From NCBI RefSeq assembly GCF_006715005.1, contig NZ_VFMJ01000001.1, positions 2,976,001 through 3,040,000 of the forward strand: a DNA stretch of 64,000 bases, in the 5' to 3' direction. Positions 33,224-42,836 of the stretch are shown in pieces (within the stretch, counting starts at the first letter, position 1; the number at the start of each line of letters is the position of its first letter). This DNA comes from Serratia marcescens. GTDB taxonomy: Bacteria > Pseudomonadota > Gammaproteobacteria > Enterobacterales > Enterobacteriaceae. The notes beneath the pieces are model-generated. The model ran no database searches. It saw only the letters and a program-made list of their open reading frames with translations, and was not told the DNA's origin. The position numbers were made by a program, and so were the translations under genes.

Positions 33224-34123
33224 TCAATCGATTTGGCTTTTTTGCTGATACAGCGGGATGTCTTCGCCGATGATGTACTTGTTGCGCAGCATCGACGAGA
33301 CCTTGTCCATGATCATCACCACCACCACCAGGATCAGGGTGATGAACATCACCACGTCCCAGTTCCACAGCCGCATATTCTCCGCGTACACCAGGCCGAT
33401 GCCGCCGGCGCCGACGAAGCCCAGCACCGCCGCAGAGCGAGTGTTGGACTCGATCTGGTACAGGCTGAGCGCCAGGAAGGTGGGGAACGATTGGGTGAAG
33501 ATGCCGTAGCGGTGCTTCTGCAACCCGTTGGCGCCCACCGCCGTCAGGCCGCGGCTGGGGGACTTGTCCACCGCCTCGTGCCCTTCGGCGTACAGTTTGC
33601 CCAGCAGCCCGACGTCCTGCATCACGATAGCCAACACCCCGGCCAGCGGCCCCATGCCGACGGCGCGCACGAAGATTAGCCCCCAGATCGCCATATCGAT
33701 ACCGCGCAGCACGTCCAGCAAGCGGCGCACCAGCACGGAGATCGGCCGCAGCAGCGGCGTCGACATCACGTTGCGCGCGGCGAAAAACGACAGCGGCAGC
33801 GCGATCAGCGACGCGGTAATGGTGCCGGCGAACACGATGGCGATAGTAATGCCGATCTGCTGGAAGTAGTACATGAACGGCCAGTTGACGAAATCGTGCC
33901 AGACGAACATGCGCAGGAAATAGCGCCCCAGCTGCTGGCAGCCGTTGATAAACTGCGGCCAGGTAATGCCGAAGACCAGGAAGAAGAACACGTAATACAG
34001 CACGATCGCCAGCGCGATCAGGCCGACGGTGCGCAGGTAGCGCCCCTGCTGCGCGAAGATCGCCGGATGCTGCTGTTTCAACTGGCGCAGCGTTTCCGCC
34101 GATGCCGGAGTGCCCGCTATCAT
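33224..34123 (-). CDS. phnE: Phosphonate/phosphite ABC transporter permease PhnE (second copy)
   Basis: 299 residues. Six or so hydrophobic helices and the permease loop RGIDMAIWGLIFVRAVGMGPLAGVLAI, followed by the EAA-type segment SNTRSAAVLGFVGAGGIG, identify PhnE. Its start overlaps the preceding permease stop in ATGA. Two PhnE-type permeases in tandem form the usual heterodimer of the phn importer. Confidence 0.9.
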   Translation of the reverse strand: MIAGTPASAETLRQLKQQHPAIFAQQGRYLRTVGLIALAIVLYYVFFFLVFGITWPQFINGCQQLGRYFLRMFVWHDFVNWPFMYYFQQIGITIAIVFAGTITASLIALPLSFFAARNVMSTPLLRPISVLVRRLLDVLRGIDMAIWGLIFVRAVGMGPLAGVLAIVMQDVGLLGKLYAEGHEAVDKSPSRGLTAVGANGLQKHRYGIFTQSFPTFLALSLYQIESNTRSAAVLGFVGAGGIGLVYAENMRLWNWDVVMFITLILVVVVMIMDKVSSMLRNKYIIGEDIPLYQQKSQID

Positions 34124-34983
34124 TTTGCCCCCTCTACCACGCGCTTACGCAGCTCGCCCGACACGTAGTCGAGCACGGAAACCACCACGATGATCAGCAG
34201 CAGCGTCATGCTGACCTGATCGTAGCGGTCGAGTTTAATGTTGGTCATCAGCTCCTGGCCGATGCCGCCCGCGCCCACCAGCCCCAAAATGGTCGACTGG
34301 CGGAAGTTGATCTCCAGCCGCATGAAGCTGTAGGAGAGAAATACCGGCTTCACCTGCGGCCACAGGCCGAAGCGCATGCGCTGCAGCGGCGTGGCGCCGC
34401 AGGCCGCCAGCCCGCGCACCGGTTTATTGGAGGCGGTTTCGATCGACTCGTAGAACAGCTTGGTCAGGCTGCCGATGGTGTGCAGCGCCAGCGCCAGGAA
34501 GCCGGGAATGGCACCGATGCCGAACGCCATCACGAACATCACCGCCCACGCCAGCTCCGGCATGGTGCGCAAAAACGCCACCAGCGTGCGGATCGCCAGC
34601 CGCACCGAGGCCGGGGTATAGGTGTTGCCGGCCGCCAGAAACGCCAGCACGGTCGCCACCAGCACCGAGAAAATGGTCGCCGCCAGCGCCAGCTGCAGGG
34701 TCTCCCAGATCAGCGGCAGCTGGATATTCAGGCGGTAACCCCAGTAGGCCAGTGAGCCTTCGGTGCGCCCGTCGGCGAACAACAGAGGCCAATGCAGCGT
34801 CGGAACGGTTTCGGCCAGGTAGTCGAAGAAATGCGGAATAGACACCCAGACGGTGTGCAGGTTGAACTCGGCGAGGTTGCCGGCGCCCAGGTACAGCACC
34901 ACCAGCCCGAGCGACCACAGCAGTGCTTCGCGCTTTTGCTTGCTGCGGATCCGTTGGTAATAGTGTGCGAAATCGGTATTCAA
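34120..34983 (-). CDS. phnE: Phosphonate/phosphite ABC transporter permease PhnE (first copy)
   Basis: 287 residues if started at the TTG at 34983, which has GGAAGA upstream. An ATG at 35037 is in frame but lies on the base of a perfect hairpin and has no RBS, so it is less likely. Helices cover about 25-45, 100-125, 150-185 and 240-265. Conserved segments are RTMPELAWAVMFVMAFGIGAIPG and INFRQSTILGLVGAGGIGQEL. It pairs with the second permease downstream. Confidence 0.85.
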   Translation of the reverse strand: MNTDFAHYYQRIRSKQKREALLWSLGLVVLYLGAGNLAEFNLHTVWVSIPHFFDYLAETVPTLHWPLLFADGRTEGSLAYWGYRLNIQLPLIWETLQLALAATIFSVLVATVLAFLAAGNTYTPASVRLAIRTLVAFLRTMPELAWAVMFVMAFGIGAIPGFLALALHTIGSLTKLFYESIETASNKPVRGLAACGATPLQRMRFGLWPQVKPVFLSYSFMRLEINFRQSTILGLVGAGGIGQELMTNIKLDRYDQVSMTLLLIIVVVSVLDYVSGELRKRVVEGAK

Positions 34984-35008
34984 AAGAGGTCTTCCATCTT
35001 TATGGAAC

Positions 35009-35034
35009 AAGGGGTTCAGCACGCTGAACCCCTT
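35009..35034 (-). other. Perfect 12-bp hairpin between phnD and phnE
   Basis: AAGGGGTTCAGC and its complement surround a 2-base centre, 28 bases after the phnD stop. No T-run follows, so it is likely a stem that stabilises phnD mRNA or slows read-through to the permeases, comparable with the stem after osmF. Confidence 0.7.
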
Positions 35035-35061
35035 CATTCGGACGGCCTAGGCAGCCGGGAA

Positions 35062-35994
35062 TTAACGGTCGCCTTTGGTCAGCTCGCGCTTCATATCGAT
35101 GATGTTCTGGTATTCCGCCAGGGTGGTGTCGCCGATGTGCTGTTTGCCGCCCATTGCTTTGATAAAGCACTGGTGATCGTCTTTATCCAGCTTCTTGATG
35201 GCGGTGACCACTTTGGCCTTAAAGTCGGCCGGCAGCGAGTTGCTCACCAGGATCGGGCCGTTCGGGATCAGCGGCGACTGCCAGATGATGCGGATCTGCT
35301 TCATCAGGTCCGGGTGATCCATGCGGATCATGCGGGTGAACGCGCCGCTGGTGTAGCCGGTGTTGTAGTCGCCGATCATCGACGCCCAGGTCACCGCACC
35401 TTCGAACTGGCCGTTCAGCACGCCGAGAATGTCCTGCTCGTGGCCGCCGGAGAAGGTGACGCTGGAGAAGGTGTTGTTGTATTTGTTGTCGACCGTGCCG
35501 CCGAACAGCTTTTTAAACGCCTGGTTCGGGATCAGGAAGCCGGAGGTGGAATCCGGATCGGCGAAGCCGATGGCCTTGCCCTTCAGATCTTCCAGTTTCT
35601 GGTACGGACTGCCGGCCTTCACCACCACCACCGAGTGGTAGCCGCGCGACTGGTCGACGTCGTCGACCGCGATGCCGACGATGTCCACCGCTTTCGGATC
35701 CTTGATGTAGACCGAAGCGAACGACGACGGCGACATGCTCAGCACCAAGTCAATCTTGCCGCCCAGCAGGCCCTGGATCACACCGGAATAGTCGGACGAG
35801 TTGCGCAGCTTGGTATCGACGTTCAGCTCCTTGTCCAGGAACTGCTTCACGCACTGGTTATCGCCGATCTGCTGGGTGGCGTTCTGGCCACCGAGAATGC
35901 CCAGGTTCAGCTCTTTCGGCGCATCCGCTGCGGCAGCATTAAATACCATCATCGCGCCGGCCATCAGGGTGGTCAGACTCAATACTTTTTTCAT
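35062..35994 (-). CDS. phnD: Phosphate/phosphite/phosphonate-binding protein PhnD
   Basis: 310 residues with a Sec signal (MKKVLSLTTLMAGAMMVFNAAAA) and a PhnD-type binding fold: LNLGILGGQNATQQIGDN, GKIDLVLSMSPSSFAS, GYHSVVVVKAGSPY, FADPDSTSGFLIPN. SDYSGVIQGL lies in the anion-binding region. It delivers substrate to the PhnE pair. No C-P lyase genes are near, so the true substrate could be phosphite, a phosphonate or phosphate ester. Confidence 0.9.
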   Translation of the reverse strand: MKKVLSLTTLMAGAMMVFNAAAADAPKELNLGILGGQNATQQIGDNQCVKQFLDKELNVDTKLRNSSDYSGVIQGLLGGKIDLVLSMSPSSFASVYIKDPKAVDIVGIAVDDVDQSRGYHSVVVVKAGSPYQKLEDLKGKAIGFADPDSTSGFLIPNQAFKKLFGGTVDNKYNNTFSSVTFSGGHEQDILGVLNGQFEGAVTWASMIGDYNTGYTSGAFTRMIRMDHPDLMKQIRIIWQSPLIPNGPILVSNSLPADFKAKVVTAIKKLDKDDHQCFIKAMGGKQHIGDTTLAEYQNIIDMKRELTKGDR

Positions 35995-36035
35995 TAGGTG
36001 TGCCTTGTGTGTAAAGGGTAAAGGTCAAAAGTGCT

Positions 36036-36869
36036 TCAATGGATCTGATTGGCTTCTTCGCCATACAGCTGGTGCAGGATCCGTTCGTTCAGTTGCGAAG
36101 GATGCCCGTCAAACACGATCTTCCCGTGGGCGATGCCGATCACCCGCGAGCAATACTCTTTCACCAGTTCGACCGAGTGCAGGTTCACCATCACCGCGAT
36201 GCCGTCTTCGCTGATTTTCTGCAGCGCGTCCATGATGCGGCGGGTGTTCTTCGGATCGAGCGACGCGACCGGCTCATCGGCCAGCAGGATTTGCGGGTTT
36301 TGCATCAGCGCGCGGCAGATGGCGACGCGCTGCATTTGGCCGCCGGAGAGGTGCTCGGCGCGCTGTAGCGCGTGCGGCAGCATGTTAAGCCACTGCAACA
36401 GTTCGATAGCGCGAGCGCGGTCGGCGTCATCGAACAGTTTGAAGAAGGATTTCAGGGTGGAGGTGTGGCTCAGGCGGCCCAGCAGCACGTTGGTCATCAC
36501 GTCCAAGCGCGGCACCAGGCAGAAGTCCTGGAAGATCATGCCGCAGCGTGCGCGCCACTGGCGCATCTGGCGGCCGGCAAGCTGGGCGATATCCTGCGCC
36601 ACGCCATCGTCTTCGAAGTGCAGCATCTCGCCACAGCTGGAAGGAATGGTGCCGTTGAGGGTGTGCAGCAGCGTGGACTTGCCCGCGCCGGAGCGGCCGA
36701 TCACCGCCACGAATTCGCCGGCGTGCAGGTCGAAATTGATGTCATCCAGCACGCGCTGCTGCGCTTTATAGGCCTTGCCGAGTCCCTTTACCGATAATAC
36801 TTTGCGGGATGCGGCGGCGTGCTGCCCTGGTAAGTCGTGCTGTGCCAATTTTAACAGTGCCTGAGCCAT
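36036..36869 (-). CDS. phnC: Phosphonate ABC transporter ATP-binding protein PhnC
   Basis: 277 residues: Walker [10 protein letters not shown], signature [15 protein letters not shown], Walker [13 protein letters not shown]. About 25 extra residues precede [20 protein letters not shown]. It is the first gene of phnCDEE, with the Pho-box-like site about 50 bases upstream, and powers phosph(on)ate uptake under phosphate starvation. Confidence 0.9.
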   Translation of the reverse strand: MAQALLKLAQHDLPGQHAAASRKVLSVKGLGKAYKAQQRVLDDINFDLHAGEFVAVIGRSGAGKSTLLHTLNGTIPSSCGEMLHFEDDGVAQDIAQLAGRQMRQWRARCGMIFQDFCLVPRLDVMTNVLLGRLSHTSTLKSFFKLFDDADRARAIELLQWLNMLPHALQRAEHLSGGQMQRVAICRALMQNPQILLADEPVASLDPKNTRRIMDALQKISEDGIAVMVNLHSVELVKEYCSRVIGIAHGKIVFDGHPSQLNERILHQLYGEEANQIH

Positions 36870-36916
36870 ATGATTTCTCTGGTTTCAGTGGCTAATCATT
36901 ATGGGCACCTATTAAC

Positions 36917-36933
36917 GGATAAGTTTATGACAG
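36917..36933 (-). promoter_or_regulatory. Pho box candidate upstream of phnC
   Basis: Read on the minus strand, CTGTCATAAACTTATCC has a perfect first PhoB half (CTGTCATAAA) and a partial second half (CTTATCC against CTGTCAC). It lies 48-64 bases upstream of the phnC start, a normal position for a PhoB-activated promoter. Confidence 0.6.
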
Positions 36934-36951
36934 TGGGATGATCGTTTTATG

Positions 36952-36979
36952 GCCGGGGCGTGACGCGTGCCGCCCCGGC
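36952..36979 (-). other. Hairpin between trpS2 and phnC
   Basis: A 9-bp GC stem (GCCGGGGCG / CGCCCCGGC, 10-base loop) starts just downstream of the trpS2 stop. It lacks a T-tract; it may help terminate trpS2 transcripts together with Rho, but this is uncertain. Confidence 0.4.
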
Positions 36980-36986
36980 ATGCGCA

Positions 36987-38027
<1,041 letters not shown>

Positions 38028-38037
38028 TCAACGCCAC

Positions 38038-38108
38038 AAAAAATAATGCCGCCAAACCGGCGGCATTAAAAAGAGATGTGAATACTCGTGCCGCCTCAGA
38101 AGAGGCGC
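38038..38108 (-). promoter_or_regulatory. Trp-codon transcription attenuator upstream of trpS2
   Basis: All parts of a ribosome-mediated attenuator are visible on the minus strand. Region 1 is GCGCCTC (38108-38102), overlapping the leader's Trp/Arg codons, and can pair with region 2 GAGGCGGC (38097-38090). Region 2's GGCGGCA (38095-38089) can instead pair with region 3's TGCCGCC, an antiterminator. Regions 3 and 4 form the terminator AATGCCGCC-GGTTT-GGCGGCATT (38067-38045), followed by ATTTTTT. The trpS2 ATG is about 45 bases beyond the T-run. Confidence 0.9.
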
Positions 38109-38149
38109 CACCATGACTGATTGTGGGTGGAGTGCATCGATATATTCAT
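38096..38149 (-). CDS. Trp leader peptide of trpS2 (17 residues)
   Basis: An ATG at 38149 opens MNISMHSTHNQSWWRLF with tandem TGG codons just before Arg, as in E. coli TrpL (KGWWRTS). The stop lies inside the 1:2 stem. A second in-frame ATG (Met5) could also serve; the RBS is weak. TTGACG about 15 bases before TATACC upstream is a possible promoter. The peptide itself is not expected to act; its translation senses charged tRNA-Trp. Confidence 0.85.
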   Translation of the reverse strand: MNISMHSTHNQSWWRLF

Positions 38150-38281
38150 GCCATCAAGGTATACCCGCAGCGGCAGCGCGTCAATAGCCCGCCGCCGGCG
38201 CGTAAGACGGCGTTACACTCCGGCATTTGCGTTCCTGGCCTGGCGCGCTAGGGTAAAACCTTCAACCTGAAAAAGGAGCGC

Positions 38282-39160
38282 ATGATGAAGATCGGATTTG
38301 CCGGACTGGGTGGGATGGGCAGCGCCATGGCGGCCAACCTGTTGCAGGCGGGCTTCACCTTAACGGTATGGAACCGCTCGCCGCAGGCGGCGCAGCCGCT
38401 GGTAAACGCCGGCGCGCGGCAGGCCGAACGGCCGGAACAGCTGGCCGATGCCGACGTGCTGATCACCATGCTGGCCGACGATGCCGCCACGCAACAGGTG
38501 GTGGTGGACAGCGGGTTGCTGCAGCGGATGAAACCGGGCGCGCTGCATATCAATATGGCGACCATCTCGGTCGAACTCGCCAAGCGTTTGACGACGCTGC
38601 ATGCGGAACACGGCATCGGCTATCTCGCCGCGCCGGTGCTGGGGCGGGTCGACGTGGCCGCCGCCGGCAAGCTGAATATTCTGGCAGCCGGCGATAGCGA
38701 GCGGCTGAAGCAAGCGCAACCGCTGTTCGATGCCCTCGGCCAGAAAACCTGGCACTTCGGCGCCGACCCGGCGCAGGCCAACGTGGTCAAAATCGCCACC
38801 AACTTTACCCTGGCCAGCGCCATTGAAGCGATGGCGGAAGGCAGCGCACTGGTACGCAACTACGGCGTTTCCGGCGCCGACTACCTGCAGATGCTGAGCA
38901 GCACCGTCTTCGCCGCCCCGGCTTACCAGGGCTATGGTGCGCTGATCGCCGCCGAGAAGTATTCACCCGCCGGATTTCGGCTGGCGCTGGGGCTGAAGGA
39001 CGTCGGGCTGGCGCTGGCCGCCGGCACCGACAGCCATACGCCGATGCCGTTCGCCGGCGTGCTGAAAGACAACTTCCTCGACGCGATGGCGCAAGGGGAT
39101 GCGGATCTGGACTGGGCCGCGCTGGCCAAGGTGGCGGCGCGGCGGGCGGGCCTGAAATAA
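38282..39160 (+). CDS. NAD(P)-dependent 3-hydroxyisobutyrate dehydrogenase-family oxidoreductase
   Basis: 292 residues with an N-terminal Rossmann motif (IGFAGLGGMGSAMAANLLQAG), the PVLGR segment where the family has DAPVSGG, and the catalytic Lys in NVVKIATNFTL (about 170). AAAAAGGAGCG precedes two adjacent ATGs. The family reduces or oxidises beta-hydroxy acids; the altered APVLGR loop suggests a GLYR-like or unusual substrate. It is divergent from the trpS2 leader. Confidence 0.88.
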   Translation: MMKIGFAGLGGMGSAMAANLLQAGFTLTVWNRSPQAAQPLVNAGARQAERPEQLADADVLITMLADDAATQQVVVDSGLLQRMKPGALHINMATISVELAKRLTTLHAEHGIGYLAAPVLGRVDVAAAGKLNILAAGDSERLKQAQPLFDALGQKTWHFGADPAQANVVKIATNFTLASAIEAMAEGSALVRNYGVSGADYLQMLSSTVFAAPAYQGYGALIAAEKYSPAGFRLALGLKDVGLALAAGTDSHTPMPFAGVLKDNFLDAMAQGDADLDWAALAKVAARRAGLK

Positions 39161-39163
39161 CGA

Positions 39164-39187
39164 ACGGGGGCATTAGCCCCCGTTTTT
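39164..39187 (+). terminator. Terminator of the oxidoreductase gene
   Basis: ACGGGGGC-ATTA-GCCCCCGT (8-bp perfect stem) is followed by TTTTCC, immediately after the stop at 39160. Confidence 0.9.
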
Positions 39188-39193
39188 CCTTTC

Positions 39194-39721
39194 TCAGAAC
39201 ACAATATCCGCCGCGGGCACGGCGCGGATCGGCACGCCGAAGCTTTCGATATTCGACAGCGTCTCGTTATGGTGGGTGCGGATCAGCAGACCGTCGGCAT
39301 AGGATTTGTCGTGGCAGGTGTGGGCATCCGCCGCCAGCGTCACCGGATAGCCGTGCGCCGCGGCGCTGCGCACCGTGGTATCGATGCAAAACGGCGTGGA
39401 GTAACCGCAAACCACCAACTGCGATACGCCGTTGGCGATCAGCAACGCGCCAAGCGAAGTGCGCAGGAACGAGTCCGGCGTGGTTTTATCCACCCGATGG
39501 TCGCCCGGCGCCACCTTTAGCGCCGCGAGCACTTGCCAGGCGGCGCTACCGTGCCGCAGCTCGTCGTCCGGCGTATGATGCTGAATGACGACCACCGGCA
39601 CGCCCGCCCGGCGGGCGCGCTCGCTCAGCTGATTAATGCGCGTAACGGTGCCCGTGGCATCCGCCGGCGGCGGCGTAAACAATCCTTCCTGCACATCGAT
39701 AATCAACAACGCGGTGGTCAT
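39194..39721 (-). CDS. Isochorismatase-fold cysteine hydrolase
   Basis: 175 residues. The triad is visible as Asp9 (ALLIIDVQEG), Lys79 (VDKTTPDSF) and Cys112 (VVCGYSTPFCIDTT). This is the nicotinamidase/isochorismatase fold. It starts about 25 bases after the SUFU-domain gene and is probably cotranscribed with it. Substrate unknown. Confidence 0.9.
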   Translation of the reverse strand: MTTALLIIDVQEGLFTPPPADATGTVTRINQLSERARRAGVPVVVIQHHTPDDELRHGSAAWQVLAALKVAPGDHRVDKTTPDSFLRTSLGALLIANGVSQLVVCGYSTPFCIDTTVRSAAAHGYPVTLAADAHTCHDKSYADGLLIRTHHNETLSNIESFGVPIRAVPAADIVF

Positions 39722-39746
39722 GGCGGCTCCCGAAGATTAAGCCGCG

Positions 39747-40850
39747 TCAGCACACCGGCTGGCGCGGGCGGAAAATATGATCGACGCCCTGCTCACGCAG
39801 CCGGTTCACCAGATCGTGCCCGCCGTTCGGCGTGGCGTGCGCCAGCTGCCGCTCGGCGGTAAACACCGGGCTGGCCCAAAACAGGTTCACCGGATCGCCG
39901 TACTGCTGCGGCAGAGTTAGATGCGCGCTATGTGGGTAGAAGGACGACGATAAAATATAGCCCTCGTAGCCCAGCGGCGCCACGTCCGACTCCAGCGTAT
40001 GCCCTTCGCCGATCCAGGTCAGCCGCGCCCACGGCGCATGCGCGAAACCGGCCAGCGCGCTGGCCATCTGCACCGCGTTGTCTTCGGTCATGTATTGGCT
40101 GTCGATGGCGATCGCCATCTCCATGCGGCGATAGCGCGAAGCCTCGTCGTTGAACAGGATCTCCACCCACGGCATCGGCCGAATGCTGACGCCCATGGTG
40201 AGGAAGTAATAGATGCCGTCACGCTCGTGCTGGGTGATGGCCATCGGCGGCCACTTGCCCTGATCGATGGCGTAGTACTTCACCGACGGGCCGAAATGCG
40301 GCTCATAGCGCGCCTGAAAATCGCGCTGCATCTTCGGCCACGGATTGCCCTCTTCACGCTGCCAGCTGCGCCAGAATTGGCGGGTGCTCTCCGCCTGCGC
40401 ATACTGGGTGTTGGTCGAGGCCGAGCCGAGCGGATAGGCCAGTGGGCTCTCCTTGATGCAGCTGGCCGAATAGCACACCGAATGGTCGATATACAGGCTC
40501 CAGCCGGGGATCACCGCCAGCAGTTGGCCGTAATACCACAGGGCCGCGCCGTCGTCGCTTTCGCTCCACACCACCATCAACCCTTCCGGGTTCAGCGGCG
40601 CTTCCCCTTCCAGATTGCGGCAAAATTCCGCCGCCAGCATCGGCGGTTGCCCCTGCTCCAGCGCGGCGCGATCTTCCTGCAGCGGCGCGGCGGCCAGGTT
40701 ACGCAGCCAGCAGGCGCGCACCTGATAGCGATCGCTGTAGGCTTCGGCGGGATAGATATAAAAATAGGCTGCCCTGCTCCCTTGCTGAACCACCGCGACC
40801 AGCGTCTGGTTCTCATTGCTGACTTCAGCAAGTACGTATGACTCGTTCAT
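39747..40850 (-). CDS. Suppressor-of-fused (SUFU)-domain-like protein
   Basis: 367 residues, no signal peptide or membrane segment. The region from about 215 to 365 (GVSIRPMPWVEILFN, RRMEMAIAI, then SSSFYPHSAHL and DPVNLFWASPVFTAERQLA) has the order seen in bacterial SUFU-domain proteins. Such proteins occur as immunity partners in polymorphic toxin systems, but no toxin gene is nearby here. The N-terminal 200 residues are unassigned. Confidence 0.55.
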   Translation of the reverse strand: MNESYVLAEVSNENQTLVAVVQQGSRAAYFYIYPAEAYSDRYQVRACWLRNLAAAPLQEDRAALEQGQPPMLAAEFCRNLEGEAPLNPEGLMVVWSESDDGAALWYYGQLLAVIPGWSLYIDHSVCYSASCIKESPLAYPLGSASTNTQYAQAESTRQFWRSWQREEGNPWPKMQRDFQARYEPHFGPSVKYYAIDQGKWPPMAITQHERDGIYYFLTMGVSIRPMPWVEILFNDEASRYRRMEMAIAIDSQYMTEDNAVQMASALAGFAHAPWARLTWIGEGHTLESDVAPLGYEGYILSSSFYPHSAHLTLPQQYGDPVNLFWASPVFTAERQLAHATPNGGHDLVNRLREQGVDHIFRPRQPVC

Positions 40851-41013
40851 ATCACCTCAATAGGGTCAGGGCGCGGCAGAATCGGCTGCGCGCAAAAAAT
40901 GGAATGTGGCTTTGCCCTCAAGTGTAAAACGCATTACTGGCCGGATCACCCGTAAAAGTCTCAAAAACGGCCGTAAACGAAGATAAACAAAGACTAATTA
41001 TAGCGGCTGCGGC

Positions 41014-41886
41014 TCATGACGGCTGAGCGATGCGCCGCACCGCGCGCTGATAGGAACCGTTGCGCATCGACGCGCCCAGCACCTTGCCGAGGCCTGCGGC
41101 CCCCGTTCGCACCAGCCGCCGCTGCAGCGCGCCCGGATGAAAGCCGAACTGCCGCTGCGCCCAATCGGGCAACAGATCGATGCCCGCCTGCATTACCACC
41201 CCGCCGAGCGGGCGCGCCAATGCGCTCGGCGCCGGCGCCTTCAGCAGAATGCGCGCCACCTCTTGCGTGCGTTCATCGCAGACCAGCTGTGGCCGCATCG
41301 CCTGCAGGTACTCTTCGACCTCCGCGCAGGACTGAGGAATGGCGGTCGCCCCCAGCGCGGCGGCCACGCGCGCCGCTTCGCGGTAGTATTGATCCTGTAA
41401 CTCGCGGGAAAGATGCGGGTTGCGGTAGCGCAGGTGGCTGGCCAGAAAACGGCTGCTCTCCGCCACGTGCACCCAGGTGAGCAGCGCCGGATCGCTGGCA
41501 GCATAGGGCGTGCCGTCGCTGCCGATGCCGGTCACCCGCAGATGGATGGCTTTGACTTTGGCAATCAGCCGCTCCGCCTCGGCGGTCGGGCCGAAGGTGG
41601 TGACCGACACGAACTGGCTGGTGCGGCGCAGGCGGCCAATCATATCTTCGCGGAAGTTGGAGTGATCCCATACGCCGGCCAGCGCCAGCGGGTGCAGCAT
41701 TTGCAGCAGCAAGGCGCTGACGCCGCCGCACAGCATCGGGGTGAAATCGCGGTGTACCTGCCAGATGACAGACTGCGGGCCGAACAGCCCCGGATCGCCG
41801 GGCGGATTCTCAAAATCGACGCCGCCGAGCGCCAGCCCGGTCAAACTGAGCACCTGTTTTTCTATCGCTGCGCGTACCGCTTCCAT
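41014..41886 (-). CDS. MpaB/latex-clearing-type oxygenase (DUF2236)
   Basis: 290 residues from the ATG at 41886 (AGAGG upstream). The DUF2236 core is visible: LLLQMLHPLALAGVWDHSNF, GRLRRTSQFVSVTTFG, and LTWVHVAESSRFLASHL. In this family His and Arg residues bind haem b (latex-clearing protein, MpaB). A soluble or peripheral oxygenase role on isoprenoid or lipid substrates is inferred. It stands alone, divergent from the YjaB-like gene. Confidence 0.8.
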   Translation of the reverse strand: MEAVRAAIEKQVLSLTGLALGGVDFENPPGDPGLFGPQSVIWQVHRDFTPMLCGGVSALLLQMLHPLALAGVWDHSNFREDMIGRLRRTSQFVSVTTFGPTAEAERLIAKVKAIHLRVTGIGSDGTPYAASDPALLTWVHVAESSRFLASHLRYRNPHLSRELQDQYYREAARVAAALGATAIPQSCAEVEEYLQAMRPQLVCDERTQEVARILLKAPAPSALARPLGGVVMQAGIDLLPDWAQRQFGFHPGALQRRLVRTGAAGLGKVLGASMRNGSYQRAVRRIAQPS

Positions 41887-42085
41887 CCTGCTGCCCTCTC
41901 GCTCATTCAGCGGCCAGTGTATCACGCGGCGGGCACCTCAATACGCCCTGCGGCGGTTGAAAGCATTAACTTACTGAATTACAGTTGTTATACCGCTTGC
42001 AACAAAGCGGGCCTATTCGATCCACTGCAGAGGCGCTTTGCAGGGCGTTAACCCACGTTAATTCGGCACTAACCCCACAAAACCT

Positions 42086-42116
42086 CTATCTAGTTTTTTT
42101 CCTTCAACTTAGATAG
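42086..42116 (+). other. Inverted repeat ahead of the YjaB-like gene
   Basis: CTATCTA (42086-42092) and TAGATAG (42110-42116) flank a T-rich 17-base loop and end 11 bases before the ATG. It could be an operator or an RNA stem close to the RBS (GCAGAGAG). Confidence 0.4.
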
Positions 42117-42127
42117 CAGAGAGTTCG

Positions 42128-42571
42128 ATGATTATCATCAGAGCACGCGTGGCGGAAGACAACGCGCAATTGGCAGATATCTGGCTGCGTTCGGTGCGCG
42201 CCACTCACCATTTTTTAACCGAAGACAACATCGCACAGCTGTTCCCGCTGGTGCTGAACGATTACCTGCCGGCGGTTAATGTCTGGGTAGCCGAAGAGCG
42301 TCCGGGGCATCCCTGCGGCTTTATCGGCCTGAACGGCAACAAGGTAGAGATGCTGTTTATCGACGCCGATCAGCGCGGCAAAGGGGTGGGCAAAGCGCTG
42401 CTGACCCACGCGGAAACGCTGCACGATGAACTGCAGCTGGACGTGAACGAGCAAAACCCGCAGGCCAGCGGTTTCTATCGCCACTACGGATTTGTCATCA
42501 CCGGCCGTTCGCCGCTCGACGGCCAGGGTAACCCGTTCCCGCTGCTGCACATGAAGCTGGACAAACGCTAG
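42128..42571 (+). CDS. yjaB: YjaB-like GNAT acetyltransferase
   Basis: 147 residues following E. coli YjaB through its length: RARVAEDNAQLADIWLRSVR, ATHHFLTEDNI, LFIDADQRGKGVGKALL (acetyl-CoA loop), DVNEQNPQASGFYRHYGF and GRSPLD..G.P.PLL. The substrate of YjaB is not settled. The gene is monocistronic, with a strong terminator after it. Confidence 0.85.
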   Translation: MIIIRARVAEDNAQLADIWLRSVRATHHFLTEDNIAQLFPLVLNDYLPAVNVWVAEERPGHPCGFIGLNGNKVEMLFIDADQRGKGVGKALLTHAETLHDELQLDVNEQNPQASGFYRHYGFVITGRSPLDGQGNPFPLLHMKLDKR

Positions 42572-42579
42572 CCCTCCCG

Positions 42580-42604
42580 CCGGCCGCCCTGCGGCCGGTT
42601 TTTC
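42580..42604 (+). terminator. Terminator of the YjaB-like gene
   Basis: CCGGCCGC-CCT-GCGGCCGG, an 8-bp stem, is followed by TTTTTC, nine bases after the stop. Confidence 0.9.
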
Positions 42605-42676
42605 TCCCCCCTGTTTCACCCGCCGCTTTATATATCAAATCAGAATAAGTAATAGATTTTACATTCTTCCTGTCAC

Positions 42677-42836
42677 TATAAACCCTCGGTAGGATTGCCC
42701 GGTATTCACCCGCAACAGAGGTTCCGTCCGCCACTCCCCGCCGGGTTGTGCCCCGCAGAAAAGCCGAACGATCCCTGTCCGGCGCACCGCGCTCTGGACG
42801 GAATGCTGTGATGTATCGATAAGGATCCGCTTCGCT
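42677..42836 (+). promoter_or_regulatory. Structured 5' leader of the metNIQ-type operon
   Basis: A TATAAA at 42677-42682 is a possible -10 with only a weak -35. Some 150 bases follow before the metN ATG, containing a long-range 8-bp stem TTCCGTCC (42722-42729) with GGACGGAA (42796-42803) and internal GC-rich stems. No MetJ-type AGACGTCT box and no known riboswitch core (SAM-I, cobalamin) was recognised. The leader could be regulatory. Confidence 0.35.

Noticed and set aside
42677-42836. A SAM-I or cobalamin riboswitch ahead of metN
   Set aside because: I looked for the conserved cores and the B12-box but could not find them; only general stem structure is present.
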